Of a stretch of DNA of 28,111 nucleotides, positions 15,853 to 25,077 are shown in pieces. The number at the start of each line of letters is the position of its first letter. Within the stretch, counting starts at the first letter, position 1. Source of the DNA: an uncultured Agathobacter sp. (GTDB lineage Bacteria; Bacillota; Clostridia; Lachnospirales; Lachnospiraceae); assembly GCA_934358675.1 (NCBI GenBank), contig CAKRKX010000023.1, positions 1 to 28,111 of the forward strand. Direction: 5' to 3'. The translations under genes and the position numbers were made by a program. The notes under the pieces were generated by a model that saw only the letters and a program-made list of their open reading frames with translations, had not been told where the DNA came from and did not search any database.

Positions 15853-16893
15853 TTACTCCATCCAGCGAATCATGCGCTTGTACGCATCTACCAGTCCAAC
15901 CTCCGGTTTCCAGCCGAGCGCACGCATCTTAGACGCATCCAGCCACATTTTGACCGGTGGTGCATAACCTAAAGACGCACTGTCTTCCGGAATATCGATT
16001 ACCGCCTTGATCTTACCTCCTGCGATCTCCTTTGCCACAAGTTCTGCCATATTGCGGATCGTAATATGACTCTCCTCGTTTGCAATATTATACGCTTCTC
16101 CTGCCGCTCCTTTTACCAGAAGAGTGAGGATTGCAGCGATTGCATCTGCCGTATATACATAATTTCCTTCTGATTCACCGGTCGTGTGCAGGACAATATT
16201 CTCTCCATTTACCGCACTTCTTGCAAACTGTGCAAATACACGATTTTCCGTAGGAAGAATTCCGGCACCGAATGTCTGTGCCAGTCTTGCACTGATCACA
16301 TTCACGCCATACTGTGCTGCATAAGCCGTGCACAGGCACTCACACATACGCTTTCCTTCCGGATAGCAGCTTCGAACCGTCTCAATATCGACATATCCAA
16401 GATCCTTTTCCGCGGTCTTGCCATCCGTCTTCGGCTGTCCGTAGATTTCCATTGAAGAAATATAGATAAATGCTTTCACCTTTTTCTCCACGGCAAGCTG
16501 CAGCATTTTTTCTGTCCCGTCGATTGCAGTACGAATAGTTCCGACCGGATCCGACACCATAACCTTAGAGGCTGTAACTGCTGCCGCATGGATCATATAA
16601 TCACACGCATCTTCACAACACACTTTTCCGGTTGCCAGATCTGCCACAATATAAGACAGCGCCTCCGTCTTTTCCTCTGCAAAAATGCGATCTGCTTTCT
16701 CGATATTACGTACTACGGCATATATTTTGGCATTAAGATCAATTGTTTGATTCGCATATAACAGGCATTTTACAAGAAGGGATCCCACCAGTCCTGTTGC
16801 CCCTGTGATCAAAAATGTTTTATTGCGCAACGCATCCCACGGAATGTTACGCTCGGTAATCTGTTTAAAATCCTCTGTTAATACATCCCTCAT
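15853..16893 (-). CDS. Extended SDR, NAD-dependent sugar-nucleotide epimerase/dehydratase-like
   Basis: 346-aa cytoplasmic enzyme of the extended short-chain dehydrogenase/reductase family, which works on nucleotide-linked sugars. Seen: NAD-binding ITGATGLVG (29-37), IHAAAV (101-106), the active-site Ser in YISSMEIYG (144-152) and the catalytic Tyr-x-x-x-Lys YPEGK (177-181). It resembles UDP-glucuronate decarboxylase/epimerase relatives. It follows the TarI-like gene by 11 bases, where TarJ (an unrelated zinc-type dehydrogenase) would sit in a ribitol-phosphate operon. It could modify a CDP- or UDP-linked precursor of the polymer; the exact reaction is open. ATG 16893 has AAGGAG. Confidence 0.85.
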   Translation of the reverse strand: MRDVLTEDFKQITERNIPWDALRNKTFLITGATGLVGSLLVKCLLYANQTIDLNAKIYAVVRNIEKADRIFAEEKTEALSYIVADLATGKVCCEDACDYMIHAAAVTASKVMVSDPVGTIRTAIDGTEKMLQLAVEKKVKAFIYISSMEIYGQPKTDGKTAEKDLGYVDIETVRSCYPEGKRMCECLCTAYAAQYGVNVISARLAQTFGAGILPTENRVFAQFARSAVNGENIVLHTTGESEGNYVYTADAIAAILTLLVKGAAGEAYNIANEESHITIRNMAELVAKEIAGGKIKAVIDIPEDSASLGYAPPVKMWLDASKMRALGWKPEVGLVDAYKRMIRWME

Positions 16894-16904
16894 CGCAATG
16901 CTCC

Positions 16905-17633
16905 TTAATTATCAAGACCATAAATCTGTGCTTCTTCCCTTGCATCAAGAAGTGCTCGCATGGTATAGAAATCATCCGGTGTGGTAATCTTGATATTCTC
17001 CTGCGGACCCTCGATCAGGTATAACTTTTTGCCATAATACTGCATCATAGAGCATGAATCGATAAAATCATATCTGTTTTCCGCCATCGCTTTACGATGT
17101 GCTCCAATGATCTCATCCAGATAAAAGCTCTGCGGTGCACGGGCAAGACGCGTATCTTCACGATTCGGAACATCCTCAATCGAATTATCCTCACCGACAA
17201 CCAGAACCGTCTCTTTTACCTTTACACAGGTAATGGAAGAACCATGTTTCTTAACCGATTCAATATTATCAGTAATGGTTTTCTCATTGATCAGAGGGCG
17301 TACTCCGTCATGGATCAATACAATCGACTTTTCCCCTGCAGCGATCTCTTCCGCAGCCTTTAATCCATTGTAGATGGACTCCTGTCCGCTTGCTCCGCCC
17401 GGAACAACCTTTTTTACCTTCTTAATATTGAACTTTTCCAGTAATTCCTGTAAATAAGGAATCCAGTCTTCCAGACATGCAACCGCGATTGCATCAATAT
17501 CCGGGTGATTTTCAAACAATTCCAGTGTGTGAATAATAATCGGTTTTCCGTATACATCAATGAACTGTTTCGGCTTCACACGACTGTTCATTCTTTTACC
17601 CACACCACCAGCGAAAATTACACCAATATTCAT
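16905..17633 (-). CDS. tarI: TarI/IspD-like cytidylyltransferase (probable D-ribitol-5-phosphate cytidylyltransferase)
   Basis: 242-aa enzyme that transfers CMP from CTP to a polyol phosphate, giving the activated unit (CDP-ribitol in TarI) for teichoic acid polymerisation. Seen: nucleotide-binding loop GGVGKRM (9-15) with PKQF (21-24), HDGVRP (108-113), and RAPQSFYL (165-172), which is TarI-like where IspD usually has TPQ. Length is normal for the family. The setting (TagF-like polymerase, TagGH exporter) supports TarI over IspD of isoprenoid synthesis. It follows the TagF-like gene by 46 bases; ATG 17633 has GGGAG. The polyol is not proved, because the partner reductase is an SDR and not TarJ. 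Confidence 0.82.
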   Translation of the reverse strand: MNIGVIFAGGVGKRMNSRVKPKQFIDVYGKPIIIHTLELFENHPDIDAIAVACLEDWIPYLQELLEKFNIKKVKKVVPGGASGQESIYNGLKAAEEIAAGEKSIVLIHDGVRPLINEKTITDNIESVKKHGSSITCVKVKETVLVVGEDNSIEDVPNREDTRLARAPQSFYLDEIIGAHRKAMAENRYDFIDSCSMMQYYGKKLYLIEGPQENIKITTPDDFYTMRALLDAREEAQIYGLDN

Positions 17634-17679
17634 AATTACATCTCCCTGCTTTCTATTAAAATAGTTTCCGTTGTTCCAG

Positions 17680-20385
17680 CTACTTCTGACGATAAGGCAA
17701 AATTTTCTTTTCCTGATATTCCGTCATTGTATCATAAATACGTTTACAGTTGTTATGATCCCGATAATAGAAGAAATCATCTGCACGACGCACATACTCT
17801 TCTTTCATCTTACATCCGTTTGCCATATATTCGCATAACAGATCGATCAGTTCGTCGTTATCATGAGCAATCTCTCCGAACGCCATCGTATCATAGAAGA
17901 ACGTTCCCTCCTCATAATGCTGAGGAATGTCTTTATGATGCAGATATACAAGCGGCTTTCTCATATAGGCAAAATCGAACTGGATTCCCGAGAAATCCGT
18001 AACCATAAGGCTTGATTCGCAGAACATCTTCTCGTAACTCATATCACCGACTGCCGGAATAATGTCCACATAATCATTTTTATCAAAATCATCCACCTGC
18101 GCACTCACGATCGGATGCAGCACATACTTGATACGATAACCGTATTTCTTAGCTGCCTCGATCAGACGCGGATCATTGATCAACGCATTAAACACCTGGA
18201 AATAGGTGCTTTCCTTAAACAGCGGGTTATAATCTCTCTGCTCGCCCTCACTTGTCCGTACCGGCACTGCTGCCTGCATACGCCATGTCGGACTGATCAT
18301 AATCTGTTTTTTATCATCATTCTTAAGACCGTCATAACGCGGCACACCGGTAAGTTTTAATGCATCATAGCCTTCATAATCATAGATTGGCCTTGAAAGA
18401 TTCTCTAATTCATACTTCGATGCGCAAAAATATAATCTTGTATTATCACGCAAACGATTCTGAGCAACTGCAATCTTCTGTACCGACATACCATGCTGTA
18501 CGCAGCACACATGGAAATCCACAAGATCACGCACATAGCTTGAATTCGGTAATCCATAGTTATTAAAAGCAAAAACCGTCGAGTTCGAAATAACCATCAT
18601 GTCTGCCATAAGGAATACCAGACGATGCTTGATACTTCCTCTTACGAGCGGCTTATAACCGTCTCTCTTCAATCTCTTGTAATCGGTTGCATGCTTATCG
18701 ATCAGATAGTAATGCTGGTTACCATCCCTCTGTGCACAGGAATAGCGGTACAAATACTCGGAAGAATCACCGCCTTTATAAATCTTATCCAGGTACATCC
18801 AGATCGGCTTACGCTTCATGATCGGACGCATCATAAAATATACTTTTCGGATTACAAGGAATAACCATGCACGTTTCTGGAACGACAAAAGCATTTCCTT
18901 GGATAGTGTGCGCTCCTGCTTCTTTTTTTCCTTCCTGGTAATTAACCGGATACGCATTCCCTCTTCATCTTTTACCGCCATGTACAGCGGATCCGTGCCA
19001 AAGCACCAGTAACTGCCCGGAAACGCATCGCTCATACGGCTGAAATGTGACTCATAACAGAAAGTAATTCGCATCACTTCATTGCCTATTTGGGCAAGAC
19101 AGAAAAGATGGGTATCCTTAATGTCTGCCATCGGGAGATCCACATGGAAAGAATGTCCTTTATAAAGACTCACACCAAAGACTTTATTTAATGCATAACG
19201 ACCGTTGTACTGAAGATCGTACTTTTTACCGTTGAAACTCAGATACACTTCCGATGCCATTGAATAAAGGACTGGATGTATGGTACCATCGATTTTCAAC
19301 ATTCCGTCTTCGTAATTCATAAAAAGAATGTTTGTTTTCAAATTTGTAATTTTATTAAAAATCACATCGGCCGCACCATAATACGGATTTCCCGAGAGAT
19401 ATCTTTTTTCAAAATGATAGCCCTCTCCATGTTTTAAAATTCCGTAAAGCCACTTTAAGGAATCGGTTACATTTGATTCCGAAATCTTATGGGCGTTAAA
19501 CAGAATATCATCATCAATATAGGAAAAAGCCTCTCCGATTCGCTCAAGGCACTGCATCTCCTGACCTTCCGGAATGACATGCTTATTTCTGTTATTCATG
19601 TTACTCATAAAACGAGATTTCACGGTAAACATGAAATGATACTGTATAAATACCGGAACGGTGCCATGCTTTTCTTTTTGTTTTTTCAGATATGGAATCC
19701 AAAACTGCGTAAAGGACCGATCATACCATTCCTCATCATAGATCGGTTCAAAAAATGTAAAATCGCCTTCCTGCGCGCGCGATGCATAAAACATGATTTC
19801 ATTTAAGAAACAAACCTTTTTATATTTTGACGCAACAGACAGGAAAAATTCCCGCTCCGCTTCAATTCCCAATTCACCATGAAACGAGCGGTTGCGAAAT
19901 GCTTCCGCAGATAAAATGGTTCCTCCAAAGTAAAAAGGATAGACCCCATAATCCTTCTTCAGATTCATATTTACAATCTTTTTTCCAAGGATTTCTTTTG
20001 CGAAAGCGCCATCCGTCTCATCCGGCATAATTTTACGCATCATAAAGATTGCATTCTCCGCACGCTCCTGCAGGATAACCTGCAGCTGTGCCAGCGAATG
20101 CGCAGCCAGACGATCTCCTCCGTAAAGATAGGTTACAAAATCTCCGTCCGCTTCTTTTTGTGCATCTTCAAACACCTCGATCTCCGATGCTCCAACCAGT
20201 GAACAGGTTGCAGCAGTTCCGTTTTTTAATTGAAATTGTGCATGATACAATTGTTCTTTATTTTCCGGATAAATTAAAATCTGAATCGGTTCGGCATAAT
20301 CTGCCAGTTCCGCTTTCAGACAATCTAATGTGACCTGATTGTCACTTTCCTTTTCTGACAATTTCCATATAATTGATAATTTCAT
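17680..20385 (-). CDS. Large CDP-glycerol/CDP-ribitol:poly(polyol phosphate) transferase (TagF/TarL-like)
   Basis: 901-aa membrane-associated polymerase of the CDP-glycerol glycerophosphotransferase family. The C-terminal domain (about 505-895) carries the family landmarks: VISNSTVFAF (598-607), VQHGMS (629-634, presumed catalytic His631), TGVPRYD (679-685), ISPTWR (697-702), HPIVSAQ (757-763) and VTDFSGIQFDFAY (795-807), binding CDP-polyol and adding polyol phosphate units. The first 340 residues look like a GT-A glycosyltransferase fold (LSIIWKLSEKESDNQ start; ADGDFVTYLYGGDRL at 79-93), but without a clear DxD. A beta-rich segment lies at about 350-480. TagF is usually about 750 aa, so this is a long, multi-domain form. 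ATG 20385 overlaps the ABC ATPase stop by four bases (ATGA). Confidence 0.87.
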   Translation of the reverse strand: MKLSIIWKLSEKESDNQVTLDCLKAELADYAEPIQILIYPENKEQLYHAQFQLKNGTAATCSLVGASEIEVFEDAQKEADGDFVTYLYGGDRLAAHSLAQLQVILQERAENAIFMMRKIMPDETDGAFAKEILGKKIVNMNLKKDYGVYPFYFGGTILSAEAFRNRSFHGELGIEAEREFFLSVASKYKKVCFLNEIMFYASRAQEGDFTFFEPIYDEEWYDRSFTQFWIPYLKKQKEKHGTVPVFIQYHFMFTVKSRFMSNMNNRNKHVIPEGQEMQCLERIGEAFSYIDDDILFNAHKISESNVTDSLKWLYGILKHGEGYHFEKRYLSGNPYYGAADVIFNKITNLKTNILFMNYEDGMLKIDGTIHPVLYSMASEVYLSFNGKKYDLQYNGRYALNKVFGVSLYKGHSFHVDLPMADIKDTHLFCLAQIGNEVMRITFCYESHFSRMSDAFPGSYWCFGTDPLYMAVKDEEGMRIRLITRKEKKKQERTLSKEMLLSFQKRAWLFLVIRKVYFMMRPIMKRKPIWMYLDKIYKGGDSSEYLYRYSCAQRDGNQHYYLIDKHATDYKRLKRDGYKPLVRGSIKHRLVFLMADMMVISNSTVFAFNNYGLPNSSYVRDLVDFHVCCVQHGMSVQKIAVAQNRLRDNTRLYFCASKYELENLSRPIYDYEGYDALKLTGVPRYDGLKNDDKKQIMISPTWRMQAAVPVRTSEGEQRDYNPLFKESTYFQVFNALINDPRLIEAAKKYGYRIKYVLHPIVSAQVDDFDKNDYVDIIPAVGDMSYEKMFCESSLMVTDFSGIQFDFAYMRKPLVYLHHKDIPQHYEEGTFFYDTMAFGEIAHDNDELIDLLCEYMANGCKMKEEYVRRADDFFYYRDHNNCKRIYDTMTEYQEKKILPYRQK

Positions 20386-21200
20386 GCTTTTGTTTCCTCA
20401 CTTACCGTTTTTGAAGCTTTTTTCTTTTTCTTTTTCGGTTTTGGATTTTCCAATTCGTATGCTTCAATCATTTTTTCATACATCGGAGCAACTTCATCAA
20501 TTGCGCCAAAAGCAACCAGTTTACCATGATCAAGAATCATCGCTTTATCACAGATACGTTTTACCTGCTCCAATGAGTGGGATACAAAAAGTACGGTCAC
20601 TCCGGAATCAAACATACTCATTACTTTCTTTTCGCTCTTCTTACGGAACTTCGCGTCTCCTACCGAAAGAACCTCATCCAAAATAAGAATTTTCGGTGAG
20701 ACAATAGTTGCAATCGAAAATCCCAATCGCGACTTCATTCCCGATGAATAGTTTTGTACCGGTACATCAATGAAATCCCCCAATTCGGAGAACTCAACGA
20801 TCTCATCGTATTTCTCATCAATAAACTGTTTCGTGTAACCCAGCATCGCTCCGTAAAGATATATATTCTCTTTGCCGGTATACTGCTTTTCAAATCCGGC
20901 TCCCAGTTCAAGGAGTGGAGCAATCTTTCCATGCTTTTCCACAGAACCTTCCGTCGGTTTAAACACACCTGCGATCACTTTCAGCAAAGTACTCTTTCCG
21001 GCTCCGTTTAAACCTAAAATACCAACACGATCACCCTTTTTGATGGTCAGGTTAATATCTTTGAGAGCCCAGAATTCATTATATTCAATCTGACGGCGGA
21101 TGGATTTGATCACGTAATCTTTCAGACTGTCGACCTTTTCCTTGCTCAGATTAAACTTCATTCCTACATTTCTTAATACAATTGCATTTTCTTCGCTCAT
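20382..21200 (-). CDS. tagH: Polysaccharide/teichoic acid exporter ATPase (TagH/RfbE-like)
   Basis: 272-aa ABC ATPase that powers export of lipid-linked teichoic acid or O-antigen-type polymer with the permease encoded just upstream. Seen (numbering from ATG 21200): Walker A GLNGAGKST (63-71), GAGFEKQYTGKENI (101-114, typical of polymer exporters), signature YSSGM (151-155), Walker B ILILDE (171-176), H-loop SH (207-208). The C-terminal tail is short and Lys-rich (from about 253) and lacks the SH3-like or carbohydrate-binding domains of Bacillus TagH or Wzt. An in-frame ATG at 21212 has no ribosome site; ATG 21200 has GGAG six bases upstream and is preferred. It starts 14 bases after the permease stop. 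Confidence 0.9.
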   Translation of the reverse strand: MSEENAIVLRNVGMKFNLSKEKVDSLKDYVIKSIRRQIEYNEFWALKDINLTIKKGDRVGILGLNGAGKSTLLKVIAGVFKPTEGSVEKHGKIAPLLELGAGFEKQYTGKENIYLYGAMLGYTKQFIDEKYDEIVEFSELGDFIDVPVQNYSSGMKSRLGFSIATIVSPKILILDEVLSVGDAKFRKKSEKKVMSMFDSGVTVLFVSHSLEQVKRICDKAMILDHGKLVAFGAIDEVAPMYEKMIEAYELENPKPKKKKKKASKTVSEETKA

Positions 21201-21214
21201 AAAGTACTCCATTC

Positions 21215-21991
21215 TTAGATCTGAAGGATAAATTCATCCTGCTTCTTAATAAACATGATTAAACCTACCACGATTGTCACAATACTAAATCCCAATGCAT
21301 ACAAAAAATAGTGCAGATTCATCATTCTTCCGAATACAGCAGCACGGAAAATATCAATGATACAATATAACGGATTAAATTTCAGAATCCATGCAAATCC
21401 ACTGTCAAGAATTTTTTCAGGCTGATAGAAAATTGCACACATATACATGATCAGCATTAACGCAACGCCCCAAAGATACTCCATATCTCTGAAAAATACG
21501 CCCATTGTCGCAAGAATGAAACCACAGCCAACGGAAAGCATCAACACGAGAATCAACGCGATCGGAGCCTGGATCAGATACCACGTCGGGCGAACATTCA
21601 ATACAGCTGCCACAACAACAAGTACGATCAATGAGATCAGGAAAATAATGTAATTGAACAGAATGCTTGATAATGTATAAAGATACTTCGGTACATAAAC
21701 TTTTTTTATCATAGCCGCATTTCGACGTATGGATGTCAACGCGGATTTTGTTGAAGTGGAATAAAAGTTATATAACAAGCGTCCACAAAGAATGTATACG
21801 GAGAATTCCTTCGTACGCGTTCCGAGAATCGTACCGAAAACCATGGTCAATACGATCATTGTGAGCAATGGTTCAAGCAGGGACCATAAAATACCAAGAT
21901 AAGATCTTCTGTATTTTAACTTAATTCCTTTTTTTACAAGCTCGCTCAGCAAAAAGCGGTAATTCAAAAATGAATCAATATATTTTTTCAT
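21215..21991 (-). CDS. tagG: Polysaccharide/teichoic acid exporter permease (TagG-like, ABC-2)
   Basis: 258-aa integral membrane protein with six predicted helices, of the ABC-2 permease family that exports undecaprenyl-linked polymers. Seen: LLSELVKKGIKLKYRRSYLG (14-33), followed by WSLLEPLLTMIVLT, the usual N-terminal signature of TagG/RfbD/Wzm permeases, and KFNPLYCIIDIFRAAVFG toward the C terminus. The length is typical. Forms the channel for the ATPase encoded directly downstream; preceded by LicD after a 54-base gap without a terminator. ATG 21991 has GAGGTAG just upstream. Confidence 0.9.
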   Translation of the reverse strand: MKKYIDSFLNYRFLLSELVKKGIKLKYRRSYLGILWSLLEPLLTMIVLTMVFGTILGTRTKEFSVYILCGRLLYNFYSTSTKSALTSIRRNAAMIKKVYVPKYLYTLSSILFNYIIFLISLIVLVVVAAVLNVRPTWYLIQAPIALILVLMLSVGCGFILATMGVFFRDMEYLWGVALMLIMYMCAIFYQPEKILDSGFAWILKFNPLYCIIDIFRAAVFGRMMNLHYFLYALGFSIVTIVVGLIMFIKKQDEFILQI

Positions 21992-22045
21992 ATCTACCTC
22001 ATTACTTTTCTCTTACAAATTCAGCCTATTTTACCAAGTAATATG

Positions 22046-23788
22046 CTATACGTCAAATTCGGCCCATACGATCATCTTATGATCGATCCTTTTTTCTTCC
22101 GGAGGCAGCTGCATATAATCACCAAATATCTGTCTCAGATAGGTGTCATAACATCCCGGTGCGCAATACTGCTTTCCCTCAAAAGTCACATTGGTAAATG
22201 CAACCACCTCATCATGCAGACACCGTTCCCCCGGTCCGTAGATTCCATATGTGATCGCACCAACATACTTTGAGTGATCATAATCATATCTGGTCGCGAT
22301 GCGATTCATCTGATCGATCACCCTCTGATAACCGATGCATCTCATAAGAAGAACGACCGGTGTCTTTGCAATGATATGTCCAACAGATGTTCCCTTGCCG
22401 ATCTTGGCACGCGCATTCTGTATCATATAGCGTTTATGCTTCATCTGTCTTGCAAGTTTTACGGCTTCCTCATCCGATTCCGGCCATCCGTCCTGCGGGA
22501 AAATATCCAGAAACAAATGCAACACCTGGCATTTTTTCCGGATATACTGTGAACTGTCACGCTCCAGATGCGTTCCGGTGTGGATGAGTTCACAATACGG
22601 ATTGGAGAGTGTTCCCTCCTCGCCCGATATCGCGATCAGATGGTCATTTATCGGCTCACGCTTTACCAGTTCAAGAAAGCGCTCATAATCTTTACGTGGC
22701 ATTCCCACATCAATGTCATCATCCCACGGAATAAATCCCTGATGCCTTACCGCTCCAAGCAGTGTTCCTCCCACCAGATAATAGCGTAACCCATGTTTCT
22801 GGCAGTAGGCGACAAATTCATCCAGCATGCCTTTCAAAACCTGCTGAATCTGTTGTTTGTCAAGAAGTTTCGGTGCCTCATATTCTCCCGGAAGCTTCAG
22901 ATCATACAATACATGATGCTCTCTCTTCTCCTCCGGTGGAATTTCCATATAATTTCCATACAGTCTTGTCAGATAATTTTCATAATCGTCTGTGACACAT
23001 AACATGTGCCCCTCAAACGCCACCCTGTGCGTTTTCATAAACGCATCTCTCCGGTACAGTTCTCCGAAGAAATGATTGCGGCCTGACGGAATGGTAATAT
23101 AGTCCGAATTATCATCGTCACACTGTGCCATCTTCTTTTGCACACTTCGATACAATCCCTTCGGATTCAATGCAAACAACCGGCCGATGCACCGTTTCAC
23201 GAACATAACACAACCGGCTTTCCGGTTGCCCTCTGCCAGTTTTTTGAACTCGTCCCGCCATGCATACATGCGGTAGCAGGATAAGAAAAACAATCCCGCC
23301 TGCACACAGATTCCATGCCAGTTGCGGCGCACCACATTATTATAAGTATTTTCTATCACAAAAATATCCAGCTTGATTCCACAGTTCTCTTTTTTCTGGA
23401 CCCGGTATTCCTGAAAAACAGTATTTTTCCGGTGTACCTGAATAAAAGAACTTAAGTACCCTTCGGTATAAAGCGGCGCTTCTATATAATATTTATCCGG
23501 ATATCGGTTCTCGATCGCTTTGATCAACTGGGGAATATATTTTCTTGGAATATTCAGATCAATATCATCATCCCACGGAATAAAACCACCATGTCTTACC
23601 GCGCCCAGCGCCGATCCCCCACCTAACATATACGGGATCCCGTTTTCATCGCACAATGCGATCACATCCAACGCGGCTTCCAGCACAACTTTCTTGATTG
23701 CCTCCGTCTCTTCATCCGTCAAGCGATGCAGACCGCTTTTTCTGGACAGATTCTCTTTCAGCAATTCATTTGTCTGTAACACTGCCAT
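22046..23788 (-). CDS. Tandem-domain LicD phosphotransferase
   Basis: 580-aa protein with two complete LicD domains. LicD enzymes are nucleotidyltransferase-fold phosphotransferases that move phosphocholine (or another phospho-alcohol or ribitol phosphate, as in fukutin relatives) from a CDP carrier to a sugar. Domain 1 (about 25-295) has GGGSALGAVRH (56-66) and FIPWDDDID (69-77); domain 2 (about 310-575) has GGTLLGAVRH (340-349) and FIPWDDDID (352-360). Each ends with the same closing block (YGNYMEIPPEEKREHH at 277-292; FGDYMQLPPEEKRIDH at 555-570), so the gene arose by internal duplication. Both metal-binding acidic motifs are intact. Typical LicD proteins have one domain of about 270 aa. 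No membrane segments are obvious. It starts one base after the GT2 stop codon. Confidence 0.92.
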   Translation of the reverse strand: MAVLQTNELLKENLSRKSGLHRLTDEETEAIKKVVLEAALDVIALCDENGIPYMLGGGSALGAVRHGGFIPWDDDIDLNIPRKYIPQLIKAIENRYPDKYYIEAPLYTEGYLSSFIQVHRKNTVFQEYRVQKKENCGIKLDIFVIENTYNNVVRRNWHGICVQAGLFFLSCYRMYAWRDEFKKLAEGNRKAGCVMFVKRCIGRLFALNPKGLYRSVQKKMAQCDDDNSDYITIPSGRNHFFGELYRRDAFMKTHRVAFEGHMLCVTDDYENYLTRLYGNYMEIPPEEKREHHVLYDLKLPGEYEAPKLLDKQQIQQVLKGMLDEFVAYCQKHGLRYYLVGGTLLGAVRHQGFIPWDDDIDVGMPRKDYERFLELVKREPINDHLIAISGEEGTLSNPYCELIHTGTHLERDSSQYIRKKCQVLHLFLDIFPQDGWPESDEEAVKLARQMKHKRYMIQNARAKIGKGTSVGHIIAKTPVVLLMRCIGYQRVIDQMNRIATRYDYDHSKYVGAITYGIYGPGERCLHDEVVAFTNVTFEGKQYCAPGCYDTYLRQIFGDYMQLPPEEKRIDHKMIVWAEFDV

Positions 23789-23789
23789 A

Positions 23790-24845
23790 TTATCTTCCAG
23801 CTTTCAGTTTTGCAAAAAGTTTCGTATTGCGTTCCTTTACAAACGTAATGATCGCAGACTCCATCCATGTAAAATAAGTATTCTTCCACCGGATCGGAAT
23901 CAGCATGATCTTCATATATTTGGAACGCGGCTGTGCAAGCTTTAATGTCTCATCCACACGCGGATTATGAAGCATCTTCTTAATCTCTGCTCGTCTTTCT
24001 TTACCGTTTAATGTACATTTTGAGCTTGTAACATTGGCAATGCAGCCCACCATTCGCTCGATATAACGACGCGCGATCATCTCCTGTGTTGGTGCATTAT
24101 CCACGCCCCACTCACGGTACAGATCCAGCATCCATCCGTGTTCTTCCTCGCGCTTCTCGTACATATCCGCACGGTATGCCGCCGTCTCCGACTCTGCACG
24201 TGCGCGGATAAAATGATAATACGCCTTTGTCGAGATTACAACTGATTCCACATTCCGGATATAACTGATGTTGAATGGAAAATCATCCCATAATGTCTGC
24301 GGGAAATACAGTCCATGCTCTCTCATATAATCAAGGCGATACAGTTTATTCCAAGGTGTATAAAGCATGTTGCGATCAAAGTAACGATACGATTCTTCCC
24401 GAAATGACTTTGCATCCGTAAACACCTTGTCATCCACACAGATCTTCTCACTCAGATGCTTGTCCCCATAATAGGTATCAATGTAATATCCGCACACAAC
24501 AAGCTGCGCATTGTGTTGTTCCGCCATATCGTACATATCCTGAAGCATCGTTTTTTCTGCCCAGTCATCCGAATCAAGGAAATAGACATACTTTCCTTTT
24601 GCCATATCGATCGCGGTATTTCTTGCGCTCGGCGCACCACCGTTCTCTTTGTGGATCACCCGGATGCGCGCATCCTTTTTTGCATACTCGTCACAGATCT
24701 CACCACTTCGATCCGGCGTTCCGTCATCCACGATCAAAAATTCATAATCGGTAAATGTCTGCGCCAGGATACTCTCGATCGCTTTGCCCACATATTCTTC
24801 AACTTTATATACAGGCATAATGATGCTCATTTTTACATCACTCAT
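23790..24845 (-). CDS. Family 2 glycosyltransferase
   Basis: 351-aa GT-A glycosyltransferase of unknown sugar specificity, first gene of the long operon. Seen: MSIIMPVYKVEEYVGKAIES start (6-25), VDDGTPDRSGEICDEYA (39-55), GGAPSARN (69-76), the metal/nucleotide DxD as DSDDW (91-95) and FPFNISYIR-type acceptor region (about 164). No transmembrane helix. It probably adds a sugar to the lipid-linked primer or repeat unit in the cytoplasm. ATG 24845 has AAGGAG seven bases upstream; Met6 is an unlikely alternative. Followed with a one-base gap by the LicD gene. Confidence 0.9.
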   Translation of the reverse strand: MSDVKMSIIMPVYKVEEYVGKAIESILAQTFTDYEFLIVDDGTPDRSGEICDEYAKKDARIRVIHKENGGAPSARNTAIDMAKGKYVYFLDSDDWAEKTMLQDMYDMAEQHNAQLVVCGYYIDTYYGDKHLSEKICVDDKVFTDAKSFREESYRYFDRNMLYTPWNKLYRLDYMREHGLYFPQTLWDDFPFNISYIRNVESVVISTKAYYHFIRARAESETAAYRADMYEKREEEHGWMLDLYREWGVDNAPTQEMIARRYIERMVGCIANVTSSKCTLNGKERRAEIKKMLHNPRVDETLKLAQPRSKYMKIMLIPIRWKNTYFTWMESAIITFVKERNTKLFAKLKAGR

Positions 24846-24928
24846 AGGTAACTCCTTCGCTTCATTCTGTGTTTATCGCCTGTAATTTCCTTAGGATAAA
24901 AAAGACCATAAAACAACAAACTATCATC

Positions 24929-24956
24929 AGTATAACACAAATATGTGCAAAGGCAA
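24929..24956 (-). promoter_or_regulatory. Promoter of teichoic-acid-like operon
   Basis: Minus strand: -35 TTGCCT (24951-24956, 4 of 6), 16-base spacer, extended -10 TGTTATACT (hexamer 24929-24934, 5 of 6). Predicted start near 24922, a leader of about 77 bases. It follows the terminator of the upstream unit and is the only promoter I see for the eight genes down to 14122. Confidence 0.65.
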
Positions 24957-25018
24957 TCTGTTTAATTCCCAAAAAATGCTGAAAATAGGTGTAAAATTTG
25001 TTATAAAACCATAGATTT

Positions 25019-25061
25019 AAAAACGGGTGGAATTTGAAATTCATCAAATTTCACCCGTTTT
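25019..25061 (-). terminator. Rho-independent terminator after sugar-phosphate transferase gene
   Basis: Arms 25044-25061 and 25020-25037 (18 positions, one mismatch), six-base loop, five T at the end on the minus strand. It lies 16 bases after the stop codon and isolates the glmM unit from the operon below. Confidence 0.85.
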
Positions 25062-25077
25062 CTTATTCTTGCATTTC

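Noticed and set aside
16905..17633. IspD (isoprenoid pathway) as identity of the cytidylyltransferase
   Set aside because: The context is a polymer export operon and the RAPQSF motif is of TarI type; IspD cannot be formally excluded without a tree.
24862..25047. Hydrophobic 61-codon minus-strand ORF before the GT2 gene
   Set aside because: It begins in the terminator hairpin of the upstream gene, spans the operon promoter, and has no ribosome site at its first or internal ATG.
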